Source: Prosapia bicincta
Lineage: Eukaryota > Arthropoda > Insecta > Hemiptera > Cercopidae
DNA: 64,000 nt
Assembly: GCA_036971475.1 (NCBI GenBank)
Contig: JBAIZL010000005.1
Coordinates: 236,969,190-237,033,189 of the forward strand
Reading direction: 5' to 3'
Below, piece by piece: positions 25,001-38,689 of this stretch (the first letter of the stretch is position 1; each line of letters opens with the position of its first letter). The notes beneath the pieces were generated by a model. It made no database searches and was not told the origin of the DNA. It worked only from the letters and a program-made list of their open reading frames with translations. The position numbers and the translations under genes were made by a program.

Positions 25001-28000
25001 TGACGCTGGTTACAATTAACATAATGAATGATACCGACGGCTGTTACGCTCAACATAATGCTTAATACCGGCATCGGGTACGCTCATCATGATACCTGAT
25101 ACTGACGCTGGTTACAATTAACATAATGAATGATACCGACGGCTGTTACGCTCAACATAATGCTTAATATCGGCATCGGGTACGCTCATCATGATACCTG
25201 ATACTGACGCTGGTTACAATTAACATAATGAATGATACCGACGGCTGTTACGCTCAACATAATGCTTAATATCGGCATCGGGTACGCTCATCATGATACC
25301 TGATACTGACGCTGGTTACAATTAACATAATGAATGATACCGACGGCTGTTACGCTCAACATAATGCTTTATACCGGCATCGAGTACGCTCATCATGATA
25401 CCTGATACTGACGCTGGTCACAATTAACATAATGAATGATACCGACGGCTGTTACGCTCAACATAATGCTTAATATCGGCATCGGGTACGCTCATCATGA
25501 TACCTGATACTGACGCTGGTTACAATTAACATAATGAATGATACCGACGGCTGTTACGCTCAACATAATGCTTAATACCGGCATCGGGTACGCTCATCAT
25601 GATACCTGATACTGACGCTGGTTACAATTAACATAATGAATGATACCGACGGCTGTTACGCTCAACATAATGCCTAATATCGGCATCTGGTACGCTCATC
25701 ATGATACCTGATACTGACGCTGGTTACAATTAACATAATGAATGATACCGACGGCTGTTACGCTCAACATAATGCTTAATACCGGCATCGGGTACGCTCA
25801 TCATGATACCTGATACTGACGCTGGTTACAATTAACATAATGAATGATACCGACGGCTGTTACGCTCAACATAATGCTTAATATCGGCATCGGGTACGCT
25901 CATCATGATACCTGATACTGACGCTGGTTACAATTAACATAATGAATGATACCGACGGCTGTTACGCTCAACATAATGCTTAATACCGGCATCGGGTACG
26001 CTCATCATGATACCTGATACTGACGCTGGTTACAATTAACATAATGAATGATACCGACGGCTGTTACGCTCAACATAATGCTTAATACCGGCATCGGGTA
26101 TGCTGATCATAATACCTGATACTGACTCTGGTTACACTCAACACAATGCCTGATACCGACGGCTGTTACGCTCAACATAATGCTTAATACCGGCATCGGG
26201 TACGCTCATCATGATACCTGATACTGACGCTGGTTACAATTAACATAATGAATGATACCGACGGCTGTTACGCTCAACATAATGCTTAATATCGGCATCG
26301 GGTACGCTCATCATGATACCTGATACTGACGCTGGTTACAATTAACATAATGAATGATACCGACGGCTGTTACGCTCAACATAATGCTTAATACCGGCAT
26401 CGGGTACGCTCATCATGATACCTGATACTGACGCTGGTTACAATTAACATAATGAATGATACCGACGGCTGTTACGCTCAACATAATGCTTAATATCGGC
26501 ATCTGGTACGCTCATCATGATACCTGATACTGACGCTGGTTACAATTAACATAATGAATGATACCGACGGCTGTTACGCTCAACATAATGCTTAATACCG
26601 GCATCGGGTACGCTCATCATGATACCTGATACTGACGCTGGTTACAATTAACATAATGAATGATACCGACGGCTGTTACGCTCAACATAATGCTTAATAC
26701 CGGCATCGGGTACGCTCATCATGATACCTGATACTGACGCTGGTTACAATTAAAATAATGAATGATACCGACGGCTGTTACGCTCAACATAATGCTTAAT
26801 ACCGGCATCGGGTACGCTCATCATGATACCTGATACTGACGCTGGTTACAATTAACATAATGAATGATACCGACGGCTGTTACGCTCAACATAATGCTTA
26901 ATACCGGCATCGGGTACGCTCATCATGATACCTGATACTGACGCTGGTTACAATTAACATAATGAATGATACCGACGGCTGTTACGCTCAACATAATGCT
27001 TAATACCGGCATCGGGTACGCTCATCATGATACCTGATACTGACGCTGGTTACAATTAACATAATGAATGATACCGACGGCTGTTACGCTCAACATAATG
27101 CCTAATACCGGCATCGGGTACGCTCATCATGATACCTGATACTGACGCTGGTTACAATTAACATAATGAATGATACCGACGGCTGTTACGCTCAACATAA
27201 TGCTTAATACCGGCATCGGGTACGCTCATCATGATACCTGATACTGACGCTGGTTACAATTAACATAATGAATGATACCGACGGCTGATACGCTCAACAT
27301 AATGCGTAATACCGGCATCGGGTACGCTCATCATGATACCTGATACTGACGCTGGTTACAATTAACATAATGAATGATACCGACGGCTGTTACGCTCAAC
27401 ATAATGCTTAATACCGGCATCGGGTACGCTCATCATGATACCTGATACTGACGCTGGTTACAATTAACATAATGAATGATACCGACGGCTGTTACGCTCA
27501 ACATAATGCTTAATACCGGCATCGGGTACGCTCATCATGATACCTGATACTTACGCTGGTTACAATTAACATAATGAATGATACCGACGGCTGTTACGCT
27601 CAACATAATGCTTAATACCGGCATCGGGTACGCTCATCATGACACCTGATACTGACGCTGGTTACAATTAACATAATGAATGATACCGACGGCTGTTACG
27701 CTCAACATAATGCTTAATACCGGCATCGGGTACGCTCATCATGATACCTGATACTGACGCTGGTTACAATTAACATAATGAATGATACCGATGGCTGTTA
27801 CGCTCAACATAATGCTTAATATCGGCATCGGGTACGCTCATCATGATACCTGATACTGACGCTGGTTACAATTAACATAATGAATGATACCGACGGCTGT
27901 TACGCTCAACATAATGCTTAATATCGGCATCGGGTACGCTCATCATGATACCTGATACTGACGCTGGTTACAATTAACATAATGAATGATACCGACGGCT

Positions 28001-30955
28001 GTTACGCTCAACATAATGCTTTATACCGGCATCGAGTACGCTCATCATGATACCTGATACTGACGCTGGTCACAATTAACATAATGAATGATACCGACGG
28101 CTGTTACGCTCAACATAATGCTTAATATCGGCATCGGGTACGCTCATCATGATACCTGATACTGACGCTGGTTACAATTAACATAATGAATGATACCGAC
28201 GGCTGTTACGCTCAACATAATGCTTAATACCGGCATCGGGTACGCTCATCATGATACCTGATACTGACGCTGCTTACAATTAACATAATGAATGATACCG
28301 ACGGCTGTTACGCTCAACATAATGCTTAATATCGGCATCTGGTACGCTCATCATGATACCTGATACTGACGCTGGTTACAATTAACATAATGAATGATAC
28401 CGACGGCTGTTACGCTCAACATAATGCTTAATACCGGCATCGGGTACGCTCATCATGATACCTGATACTGACGCTGGTTACAATTAACATAATGAATGAT
28501 ACCGACGGCTGTTACGCTCAACATAATGCTTAATATCGGCATCGGGTACGCTCATCATGATACCTGATACTGACGCTGGTTACAATTAACATAATGAATG
28601 ATACCGACGGCTGTTACGCTCAACATAATGCTTAATACCGGCATCGGGTACGCTCATCATGATACCTGATACTGACGCTGGTTACAATTAACATAATGAA
28701 TGATACCGACGGCTGTTACGCTCAACATAATGCTTAATACCGGCATCGGGTACGCTCATCATGATACCTGATACTGACGCTGGTTACAATTAACATAATG
28801 AATGATACCGACGGCTGTTACGCTCAACATAATGCTTAATACCGGCATCGGGTACGCTCATCATGATACCTGATACTGACGCTGGTTACAATTAACATAA
28901 TGAATGATACCGACGGCTGTTACGCTCAACATAATGCGTAATACCGGCATCGGGTACGCTCATCATGATACCTGATACTGACGCTGGTTACAATTAACAT
29001 AATGAATGATACCGACGGCAGTTACGCTCAACATAATGCTTAATACCGGCATCGGGTACGTTCATCATGATACCTGATACTGACGCTGGTTACAATTAAC
29101 ATAATGAATGATACCGACAGTTGTTACGCTCAACATAATGCTTAATACCGGCATCGGGTACGCTCATCATGATACCTGACACTGACGCTGGTTACAATTA
29201 ACATAATGAATGATACCGACGGCTGTTACGCTCAACATAATGCTTAATACCGGCATCGGGTACGCTCATCATGATACCTGATACGGACGCTGGTTACAAT
29301 TAACATAATGAATGATACCGACGGCTGATACGCTCAACATAATGCTTAATACCGGCATCGGGTACGCTCATCATGATACCTGATACTGACGCTGGTTACA
29401 ATTAACATAATGAATGATACCGACGGCTGTTACGCTCAACATAATGCTTAATACCGGCATCGGGTACGCTCATCATGATACCTGATACTGACGCTGGTTA
29501 CAATTAACATAATGAATGATACCGACGGCTGTTACGCTCAACATAATGCTTAATACCGGCATCGGGTACGCTCATCATGATACCTGATACTTACGCTGGT
29601 TACAATTAACATAATGAATGATACCGACGGCTGTTACGCTCAACATAATGCTTAATACCGGCATCGGGTACGCTCATCATGACACCTGATACTGACGCTG
29701 GTTACAATTAACATAATGAATGATACCGACGGCTGTTACGCTCAACATAATGCTTAATACCGGCATCGGGTACGCTCATCATGATACCTGATACTGACGC
29801 TGGTTACAATTAACATAATGAATGATACCGACGGCTGTTACGCTCAACATAATGCTTAATACCGGCATCGGGTACGCTCATCATGATACCTGATACTGAC
29901 GCTGGTTACAATTAACATAATGAATGATACCGACGGCTGTTACGCTCAACATAATGCTTAATATCGGCATCGGGTACGCTCATCATGATACCTGATACTG
30001 ACGCTGGTTACAATTAACATAATGAATGATACCGACGGCTGTTACGCTCAACATAATGCTTAATATCGGCATCGGGTACGCTCATCATGATACCTGATAC
30101 TGACGCTGGTTACAATTAACATAATGAATGATACCGACGGCTGTTACGCTCAACATAATGCTTTATACCGGCATCGAGTACGCTCATCATGATACCTGAT
30201 ACTGACGCTGGTCACAATTAACATAATGAATGATACCGACGGCTGTTACGCTCAACATAATGCTTAATATCGGCATCGGGTACGCTCATCATGATACCTG
30301 ATACTGACGCTGGTTACAATTAACATAATGAATGATACCGACGGCTGTTACGCTCAACATAATGCTTAATACCGGCATCGGGTACGCTCATCATGATACC
30401 TGATACTGACGCTGGTTACAATTAACATAATGAATGATACCGACGGCTGTTACGCTCAACATAATGCTTAATATCGGCATCTGGTACGCTCATCATGATA
30501 CCTGATACTGACGCTGGTTACAATTAACATAATGAATGATACCGACGGCTGTTACGCTCAACATAATGCTTAATACCGGCATCGGGTACGCTCATCATGA
30601 TACCTGATACTGACGCTGGTTACAATTAACATAATGAATGATACCGACGGCTGTTACGCTCAACATAATGCTTAATATCGGCATCGGGTACGCTCATCAT
30701 GATACCTGATACTGACGCTGGTTACAATTAACATAATGAATGATACCGACGGCTGTTACGCTCAACATAATGCTTAATACCGGCATCGGGTACGCTCATC
30801 ATGATACCTGATACTGACGCTGGTTACAATTAACATAATGAATGATACCGACGGCTGTTACGCTCAACATAATGCTTAATACCGGCATCGGGTATGCTGA
30901 TCATAATACCTGATACTGACTCTGGTTACACTCAACACAATGCCTGATACCGACG
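19001..30955. repeat. 102-bp satellite, about 117 copies, trimer of 34 bp
   Basis: A 102-bp unit repeats with very few changes from 19001 to about 30955. It is built of three diverged 34-bp subunits: ...GATACCGACGGCTGTTACGCTC, AACATAATGCTTAATACCGG with CATCGGGTACGCTC, and ATCATGATACCTGATACTGA with CGCTGGTTACAATT. Variant units mark a larger order. TTTATACCGG with GAGTACGCTC is found at 21185, 23735, 25366, 28018 and 30160. A GACACC variant is found at 20707, 23256, 24887, 27641 and 29681. A GTATGCTGATCATAATACC variant is found at 22121, 26098 and 30892. The consensus has seven CpGs. No open frame of gene length crosses it, and single-base deletions (about 20853 and 24253) show no frame is kept. 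Confidence 0.98.
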
Positions 30956-32805
30956 GCTGTAACACTCAACGTAATGCCTGATACCGACGGCTGTTACACT
31001 CAACATAATTCCTGATATCGATGGCGGTTACACTCAAAATAATGAATGTTACCGACGGCTCTAACACTCAAAATAATGCCTGATACCGACGGCTGTTACA
31101 CTCAACATATAGCCTGATACCGACGGCTGTAACACTCAACGTAATGCCTGATACCGACGGCTGGTTACACTAAACGTAATACCTGATTTCGATGGCGGTT
31201 ACACTCAAAAACATGCTTGTTACCGACAGCTGTAACACTCAAAATAATGAGTGGTTCCGACGGCTATTACATTCAACATAATGCCTAATACCGGCATCGG
31301 GTACGCTCATCATAATGCCCGATACCGATGGCTGCTACGCTCAACATAGTGCCTGATACCGACGGCTGTAACACTCAACATAATGCCTGATACCGACGGC
31401 TATTACACTCAATGTAATGCTTGATACCGATGGCTGTTACACTCAACATATAGCCTGATACCGACGGCTGTTACACTCAAAGTAAGGCAGTTACCGACGG
31501 TTGCAAAACTCAACATAATGCCTGATAACGACTCCTGTAACACTCACCATAAAGCCTAATACCATCGGCTGGTACACTCACTATAATGCCTGATACCAAC
31601 GGCTGTTACACTCAACATAGTATGTGATACCGACGGCTGTTACACTCAACATGGTGTCTGATACCGACGGCTATTACACTCAACATAATGCCTGATATCG
31701 AATCCTGTTACACTCAACATAATGCCTGATATAGAATCCTGTTACACTCATCATAATGCCTAATACCGAAGACTGTTACGCTCAACATAGTGTCTGATAC
31801 CGACGGCTGTTACACTCAAAGTAAGGATGTTACCGACGGTTGTAAAACTCAACATAATGCCTGATACCGACGGCTGTTACACTCAACGTATAGCCTGATA
31901 TCGACGGCGGTTACACTCAAAATTATGCCTGTTACCGATGGCTATTACACTCAACATGCCTAAAACCGGCATCGGGTACGCTCATCATAATACCTGATAC
32001 TGACGCTGGTTACACTCAACATAATGCCTGAAACCGACTGCTGTTACACTCAACATAATGCCTGATATCGATGGCGGTTACACTCAAAAAAATGTTTGTT
32101 ACCGACGGCTGTAACACTCAAAATAATGCCTGATACCGACGGCTATTACACTCAACATAATGCCTAATACCGGCATCGGGTATGCTCTTCGTAATGCCTG
32201 ATACCGATAGCTGTTACGCTCAACATAGTGTCTGATACCGAGAGCTGTTACGCTCAACATAGTGTCTGATACCGACGGCTGTTACACTCACCATAATTCC
32301 TGATACCAACGGCTGTTACACTCAACATAATGCCTGTTAACGACGCCTGTAACACTCACCATAATTCCTGATACCAACGGCTGTTACACTCAACATAATG
32401 CTTGTTACCGACGGCTGTAACACTCAACATAGTGTCTGATACCATCGGCTGGTACACTCACCATAATACCTGATACCAACGGCTGGTACACTCAACATAA
32501 TGCTTGTTACCGACGCCTGTAACACTCACCATAATTCCTGATACCAACGGCTGTTACACTCAACATAATGCTTGTTACCGACGCCTGTAACACTCACCAT
32601 AATTCCTGATACCAACGGCTGTTACACTCAACATAATGCTTGTTACCGACGGCTGTAACACTCAACATAGTGTCTGATACCATCGGCTGGTACACTCACC
32701 ATAATACCTGATACCAACGGCTGGTACACTCAACATAATATCTGATACCGACAGCTGTTACACTCAACGCAATGCCTGATACCGACGGCTGTTATTATCA
32801 ACATA
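30956..32805. repeat. Decayed 34-bp monomer flank of the satellite
   Basis: Monomers of about 34 bp (CAACATAATGCCTGATACCG, then ACGGCTGTTACACT) continue from the 102-bp array. They are strongly diverged and no longer follow a strict trimer order. Short local duplications are seen, for example repeated ACGCCTGTAACACTCACCAT blocks at 32340-32700. This is the pattern expected at the edge of a satellite that is homogenised in its core. Confidence 0.92.
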
Positions 32806-34521
32806 AATCCCAATAAATGAATCCCCCTTTAAAATCCCATAAATCGCTCTTTGATTCTTGAGGGCCCGGTTTGAGACACAAATCGGAGCACATACTGGGA
32901 AAAAAGCATATGCAGAGGCACAGAAAACAAACAAAAAAAAGATACTTTTAAGAACAAAAATTTTCTTTGTAGGTCAAACATGTTTAAAAAAATATAATAG
33001 AGTGGGGTACAGGATAGATGTTAGACGAAACTCCTAACTAGAAATATTAAACTCCGGAATAATGCGGAAAACAAATAGTAGACCAATCGGTTGTATGGAA
33101 TAGAAAGAATGACTTTATTGTGTTACAGGAAGTCGCTATCCAAAAGTGTGATCTGCTTGAAAAAACCTTTCTAAATAGTTGTATATATATATATAATCCA
33201 GTAATAGTTATAATCCACTAATATTTATCAAGAAAAGTAAGAAAACCATATTTTTTCTGTGTGTTTGATGAAGCAACTTTTGTTTTACATTTTGTTAAAA
33301 CAATACAAATAACTAAGAAGGACACCATTTAATCGATTTACTATTTGGAAGTGGTAAGTTGTCCTGAGACTACTTATATTTAGTGTTTACATCAGGTTGA
33401 TATTAGATTATTAATAATATTATGACGTATTATATTTTACAAATTTAGATATCAGGATTAGGAACTGAGACCTTACGCAACTTCCAAGTATTTCAAAAAA
33501 ACCTATTAACGTGTTCGACTAAATATCATGAGATACTGCTATTGAAGTAAAGATTTCTACAGAAACATATGTTAAAATCTAAGAAAACAGATCGGTAATA
33601 ATAAATAAGTATAAAACCTTTAACAAAAAGCCTAGTCTTAGTAGAATAAGGTATACAGTTAGTAGCAGGATCCTTGCCAGCGTTTGAGTTTTACACGGAA
33701 GTGCACAAGTAGATAAGTCCGTTACTCAGCCCCAGGCAAATATTTTCCTATAAGAATGGAAAACTGTATGTAAGAACACCAAACTAGGCGTCAGGTTTTC
33801 GTACGACGAGCGAAAGGCCTCCAAGATTTCCGAAAGTTGAACATAGTGATTAATACCAACCACCACATTAATAGTCACTTGGAGGTTATTTTGAGGTTAT
33901 GTTTAAATAATTTTAAAAACAATATTTAATTTTCATTTATTTCATCACGTTTCATAATAACTTATTATGATCTCTTACAACAACTGATTTTACTACTCGT
34001 AGATTCTATTACGGTCGTTATTCTACGTTAGCCGTCGTTTAAAATTTGTTATTCGTCCAAGGGAAATTATATATTTTTAAATATAATGTTAAATATATTT
34101 ATTTAATATACTGACTAGTTACGACTTAAGGTATATTTGTTAAATAAAGTAATTAGTATCTATTAAATTAAAACTAAAGATTTTTCAAGAAAAATGATTT
34201 GTTAAATTTCAATTTAAAAATGCTAAGTTATATAACATATCATATTATATTAATGTATGTAATGTATTAAATTACTAGCTATTATCATCGGACGTTAAAA
34301 TAGCTAAATCCATACCTAAGAAAATTGAAATTTTCAACACTTTTATAACGCAATATATTTTAATATTTCAAGAGTATTGCAATATTACGCCAAAACGTGA
34401 AATTAAATTAACAATAAATCGATTTAAAATACGATAATAGATCTACAAAACCTGTAGAGCGTATTTAAAGTTAAATTAATTTAAAATCTACAGGCGCAGT
34501 GTTTATATATTATATAATATA
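32806..34521. other. AT-rich spacer between satellite and acetyltransferase gene
   Basis: No repeat or gene is recognised. The stretch includes the presumed 3' flank of the minus-strand gene. No canonical AATAAA is seen on the minus strand until about 34100, over 400 bp from the stop, so the polyadenylation site is uncertain. An 8-bp inverted pair, CCTGTAGA/TCTACAGG, lies at 34450-34493. Confidence 0.5.
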
Positions 34522-36679
34522 TTACGATAATAAAGCTGTAACATAATAGTAAATATGTAAGTGCGGGGGACAGGTGTTCAAAACAACATCGCTTGCGTAG
34601 TCACTGTAAGCGAACTTGTAAAGTTCCTGAAAACCAAGCCTCTGGGCAAGTTTCGCGGTGAATTCATTCGTGCAACAAATCTTCATTACGTCGAAGCCTC
34701 GCACCTTCGCTACCCTTAGGCTCTCCTCTGTTAACTCCTTCGCTATGCCTTTGCACCTCCACTCTGGCGCCACTGACAATATCCGGAGCTCCAGCGTCCT
34801 CCCGGGCAGTTCAGATACCCGGGATACAGTTTCGACGTACTTCATAAACGCTTTCATCTGAAAATATAAATTACATATTTTTAAAAAATGAAAGAGAGCA
34901 CTATTTTTTAATTCCTACTATTAGTTCACACTCTTCCTATATCTGTATATTTTTTTCAATTTTCAACCGTTAATAAAATACTTTTTATTCATCCCCTCAA
35001 GTTCAATTACATGTTTTTATAATTGTAATGGATGGCAATTGAAGCTAGTACAGTTTTATTTCTTAATATTATGTATTAAGTTAATTGTAATATATCATTT
35101 CGCTTTCTATTTTGCCACTTAATATTATCATTCTGTTATATTTATATAGACCCTACATATTTTTAATAATTGTAATTATAAAATAAAAAATAACTCTAAC
35201 ACAATTATTCTTTGTTGGCTTGATTAGTAATTGACTTTCTTTATATATTACTTGTTCTTTTTATTTTATGAATGTCCAATTCCTTATATTTTCAATGAAA
35301 AGTCAGTTCTTTTTGTTACGCAGATGCACAAACAACTTGAAAATATCTTGTGCTATTACTTGCAATATATATTTTCAGTATCAGAAGTGATTGTTGCTTT
35401 ATTTACTTTATATAGTACGATATATAGTAGAATGAAGCATAATAATATATCGCCAGTAAATAAATGTAATTAAAATCAATCTTTGTGCCGAAAACTAAAT
35501 AATTAAAGATAATTAAAGAAATTACAATATCACAAAGGATAATTTGTTACCTTAAATGGGTAAACATGCAGTTTAGGGAGCTCAGTTTCTTAAAGTGTTT
35601 TCTTCAAAATACCTGTATGTAGTTTAGGGAACTCAGTCAAACACGGGTAAGAGACTATTCCTTGGCATGTTCTAAAACTATTTTGATATTTTGTTTATTT
35701 TGTATTGCAACGAAAGATAGTTTTTATCAACTTATAGTTGATTCCCGCGTCATAATACTCGCCTGCACCACATCGACGCTGCGCGGAGGCTCTACCACGC
35801 ATTATGGTTAGTTTATGTTCTGTTAGGTTAGGTTGGATTTCCTTCATTTTTCCGTTAATATAAGGTGGTGTTTGTTTACTTTTTTAAGTATTATATTCAA
35901 GGGTATATTTATCTTTATTATAGTATAGTTCCCTTTACTTTATTTTACTTTTATTTTATCTTTACTTATTATAGTATATTTTCCCTGGGGAAAATTATCT
36001 TCTTGCTTCAAAATTGTCAGAAGACAATTATTTTGGGACAGTTTTCTAACAATAGAAATGTGGTGTTGATAAATACACTATATGGAAGATGATAACATCA
36101 ATTTTTAATATGAAGGAAAGGACGTGAAATTCTTTAGGGAAGTTGAGAGTCAATGTTCGAGTGGTCACTGGTATATCTTTAAATTTCATTGTTGTCCACA
36201 ACCTCTGAGTAAGACTGAGAGAGATGTAAGACCTTCAAGATGTGTGAGAGTGAAAACGAAATTATTGAAAAGTTTGTATAGATAGAAGGGAAGAGAGGTG
36301 TATAATACAATACTAAAGGGGAATTTATAAGCCTTATAGAAGGTAACGTACAGTGCAATTATGACGTAATATTCATCAAGAATTACCCTTCCCTCACCTG
36401 AATCTCTCTGACGTCAGTCTCATTTGTTGTAGGAGGGAATACTGTTTTGCTCCTGCATAGCGCAACCCCGACTATTGCGCCTTCCTTGGACACGGCCTTG
36501 ACAACAAAAGGGATGGTTTCCTTTGATTCTTTACTGAATATTCTCATGCGAGGAACCTCTTCTATGCCAAATATCTTGAACAATGGCATATCCTTGAAGA
36601 AGCTGTCGTGTAGGAAATCTTCAATGGCGGTTTCATCTCTGTCGTCAGCTGTAGATATTGTGTACGTCATATCTCCCAT
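34522..36679 (-). CDS. Arylalkylamine N-acetyltransferase-like (GNAT), two coding exons
   Basis: Coding exons are 36679-36398 (94 codons, ATG at 36679) and 34857-34522 (111 codons plus stop), giving 205 residues, normal for insect aaNATs. The intron is phase 0: CAG|GTGAGG at 36398/36397 and TTTTCAG|ATG at 34858/34857. Visible landmarks are a beta-strand LELRILSV (residues 116-123), the acetyl-CoA pyrophosphate loop R-C-K-G-I-A (128-133, fitting R/Q-x-x-G-x-G/A), CTNEFTAKLAQRLGF, YSDYAS and a C-terminal TCPPH motif. The family transfers acetyl from acetyl-CoA to amines such as dopamine and serotonin in the cytosol, with roles in cuticle chemistry and amine inactivation. In the N-terminal DEPL motif the sequence is DMPL (Met31), so the usual catalytic Glu is missing and the substrate may differ. 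The 36703 CAG acceptor implies an upstream noncoding exon. The intron (1.54 kb) holds no recognised feature. Confidence 0.85.
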
Positions 36680-36703
36680 TTTCGACGAACTCAGAGGCTG
36701 CTG
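36398..36703 (-). other. Second transcript exon of the aaNAT-like gene (acceptor to donor)
   Basis: The minus strand reads GTTTGTTTCAG just before 36703, a good pyrimidine-rich acceptor, and the exon ends at the 36398 CAG|GTGAGG donor. Eight in-frame codons (QQPLSSSK) precede the ATG at 36679. I chose this ATG because the next upstream in-frame codon set runs through the acceptor and contains no ATG. MGDM also offers a second ATG three codons later. Confidence 0.65.
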
Positions 36704-36937
36704 CTGAAACAAACTGTAATGCTAAAACCTGAGTTGAATGCTCAAAATGGAAGGATCATTTAATGTTTATCGGAAAGTTATTTATCTATTTTTAACGGTT
36801 ACAAGAATTAATTTTCTCGTGGAAATTTGTCCAAGACGATCGGAAAACTATTACATCTGATCGTGACAATTTAACTTTTTGCCGAAATTTAATTTATGTA
36901 AATTTATGAAGTCAAATATGGTTTTGATTTTCCTGAG

Positions 36938-36994
36938 CTATCTTGTCAGTGTCTGCCATGATATGATGGAAAGACACTGACGGTAGCAAGATAG
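36938..36994. repeat. 57-nt imperfect hairpin in the 5' intron
   Basis: CTATCTTG pairs with CAAGATAG, then after a 6-nt bulge TCAGTGTCT pairs with AGACACTGA. A terminal segment closes with CCAT/ATGG. The length and shape resemble a small RNA hairpin or a MITE remnant. It lies upstream of the first coding exon, inside the presumed 5' intron of the minus-strand gene. Confidence 0.6.
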
Positions 36995-38590
36995 AAAATG
37001 TTTTATCTCAGTATGAAGGTATATCAGAAATTTACTCAAGGGAGCAAATCCTCAAATGGTCAAAGCAATAAATTGTCGCCTTACAGCCAAATAAAAATAA
37101 ATCTTAGTGAATCTTTACAGATATATTCATTTTATGTTTAGATTTAGATTTTAAAAAGTTTTGATGTTTCTGTATTATTATACCCTAGTTACATTTGTTT
37201 TATACACTCTCAATTAAACTGAAAACAGACTTCAGAAGAACTGTATTACCATTGCAAATAGAAGGACTTCGAGAACCATTTTGTTATTTTAAATTGCATT
37301 ACTATTGCTCAAAAGTGAATTGCGCAAAACGCAGTACAGTATATTCTAGTTTCAAACACTAGAAAAAAACATGAATATTATCTCATCTAAGAAACCCTGA
37401 CGAACAATAAAAAAATGAATAAGTTATAAAAACGCTTTTTCATAATTTCTTAAATATGTTTTATTTTTTAACGATAAGATATATAGCTGCTGATTGAGAA
37501 TTAAGAGATTGAGAATTATCTCGTGACAACGCTATCTGCTTTTTCTTATATAAAAATTATCTTTTTAAAATGTTTATTGTTTTGACCTACATTTTATAAT
37601 ACGTCATTTAAAACAGTACAAAATGGAATGTTAAAAAACCAACAATTTAAATATGTAGTTTCAAACAAATATGTGTATAAAATTTTAATGTTTGAAATAC
37701 TATACCATTAAAATGATAAGAAACTCTCGTGTAGTGAAAAATTAAATTTTGTGTAATTTACATTTCGTGTAATTTTATGTAACTTAATATGAAGGCACGT
37801 TAAAATATCTATTTAACAATGTTAAAATTAAGAACGAGTTTATTTTGTTATTTCATTAAATAAGATCTAAATACTAGAGCATTCGAAACTCCAGGATTTT
37901 CTCGACAAGCGGGATTAATATAAGAATGAATGAAGAAACGAGGTATGTTTTAGAATACAAATAATGAAGTGTAGTAGATACAAGTATCTGTAAATATGTG
38001 GGCATTTTGTCGTTTAAAAATGTTTCACCTTTAATAAAAAGATTTTCCCTGAATAAAAAAATATAATTCTTCATATTACATTTCAAATAAATCGTTTAGT
38101 GATGACATTTTGTTTGCTAAAAAAAATCAATTTTAAAACCATTTAACGACCTATAATCAGCTGATTCGTGTACTGGGTGTGTTGACTTCCATTTGAATAT
38201 TTTTTAAAGTAAATTCTAACTTTTAATGATTGAATTTTAGAGTCTAAATATTATATTTTCTAAACAATTAATATGATAGTGATTACAATTGTTCGAATCA
38301 GAACCATTTGTATGAGTCTTTTGCATTAGGTTTAGCGTATTTATTTCAAGTAGGTTACTTTACCTGTTTGCATTTACTGAAAAGCTCGTCAAAATTTGTT
38401 GAAGCTGTTTAGATTTTGTGAACTTTTATCAAAAAAAAAGTGCTTCAATGTATTCCGAAATATTATTTAGCGTAAGATATAAAACACGCTTTGAAATTAA
38501 GAAAACATAACAAATATAAGTTTCAAATATATACTGTAAATATTAAAAGAAGAATTTTGTTATACAGTGAAAAAAAAATCACAAATTGTA
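36995..38590. other. AT-rich sequence, presumed first intron of the aaNAT-like gene
   Basis: No coding sequence or repeat is recognised. The interval is bounded by the candidate GTAAGT donor at 38595 (minus strand) and the acceptor at 36704. Confidence 0.4.
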
Positions 38591-38595
38591 CTTAC

Positions 38596-38641
38596 CTAGG
38601 AAATCGTATTTTATTTCCAACAAATTAGCTGACAAAAGACT
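38596..38641 (-). other. Candidate 5' noncoding exon of the aaNAT-like gene
   Basis: On the minus strand CCTAG|GTAAGTACAA forms a strong donor at 38596/38595. Splicing to the acceptor at 36704 would join a short noncoding leader to the coding exon. The start at 38641 assumes the TCAGTC initiator-like motif (38643-38638). This is inference; no transcript evidence is available. Confidence 0.3.
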
Positions 38642-38676
38642 GACTCGTTAAACCACTTTACTTCACTCGTGCCAAA

Positions 38677-38683
38677 TTTTATA
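38677..38683 (-). promoter_or_regulatory. Candidate TATA box upstream of the aaNAT-like gene
   Basis: TATAAAA on the minus strand lies 42 bp from the A of the TCAGTC motif at 38641. That is longer than the usual spacing of about 30 bp, so either the start site lies nearer 38653 or one of the two motifs is fortuitous. Confidence 0.25.
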
Positions 38684-38689
38684 CTGGCT

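Noticed and set aside
19001..30955. CRISPR-like array
   Set aside because: Units are contiguous with no variable spacers, and the sequence is eukaryotic; it is a satellite.
19001..30955. CENP-B box in the 102-bp unit
   Set aside because: The CATCGGG stretch does not fit the TTCGNNNNANNCGGG pattern.
35815..35840. TTAGGTTAGG as interstitial telomere
   Set aside because: Only two units; such short strings are common in insect DNA.
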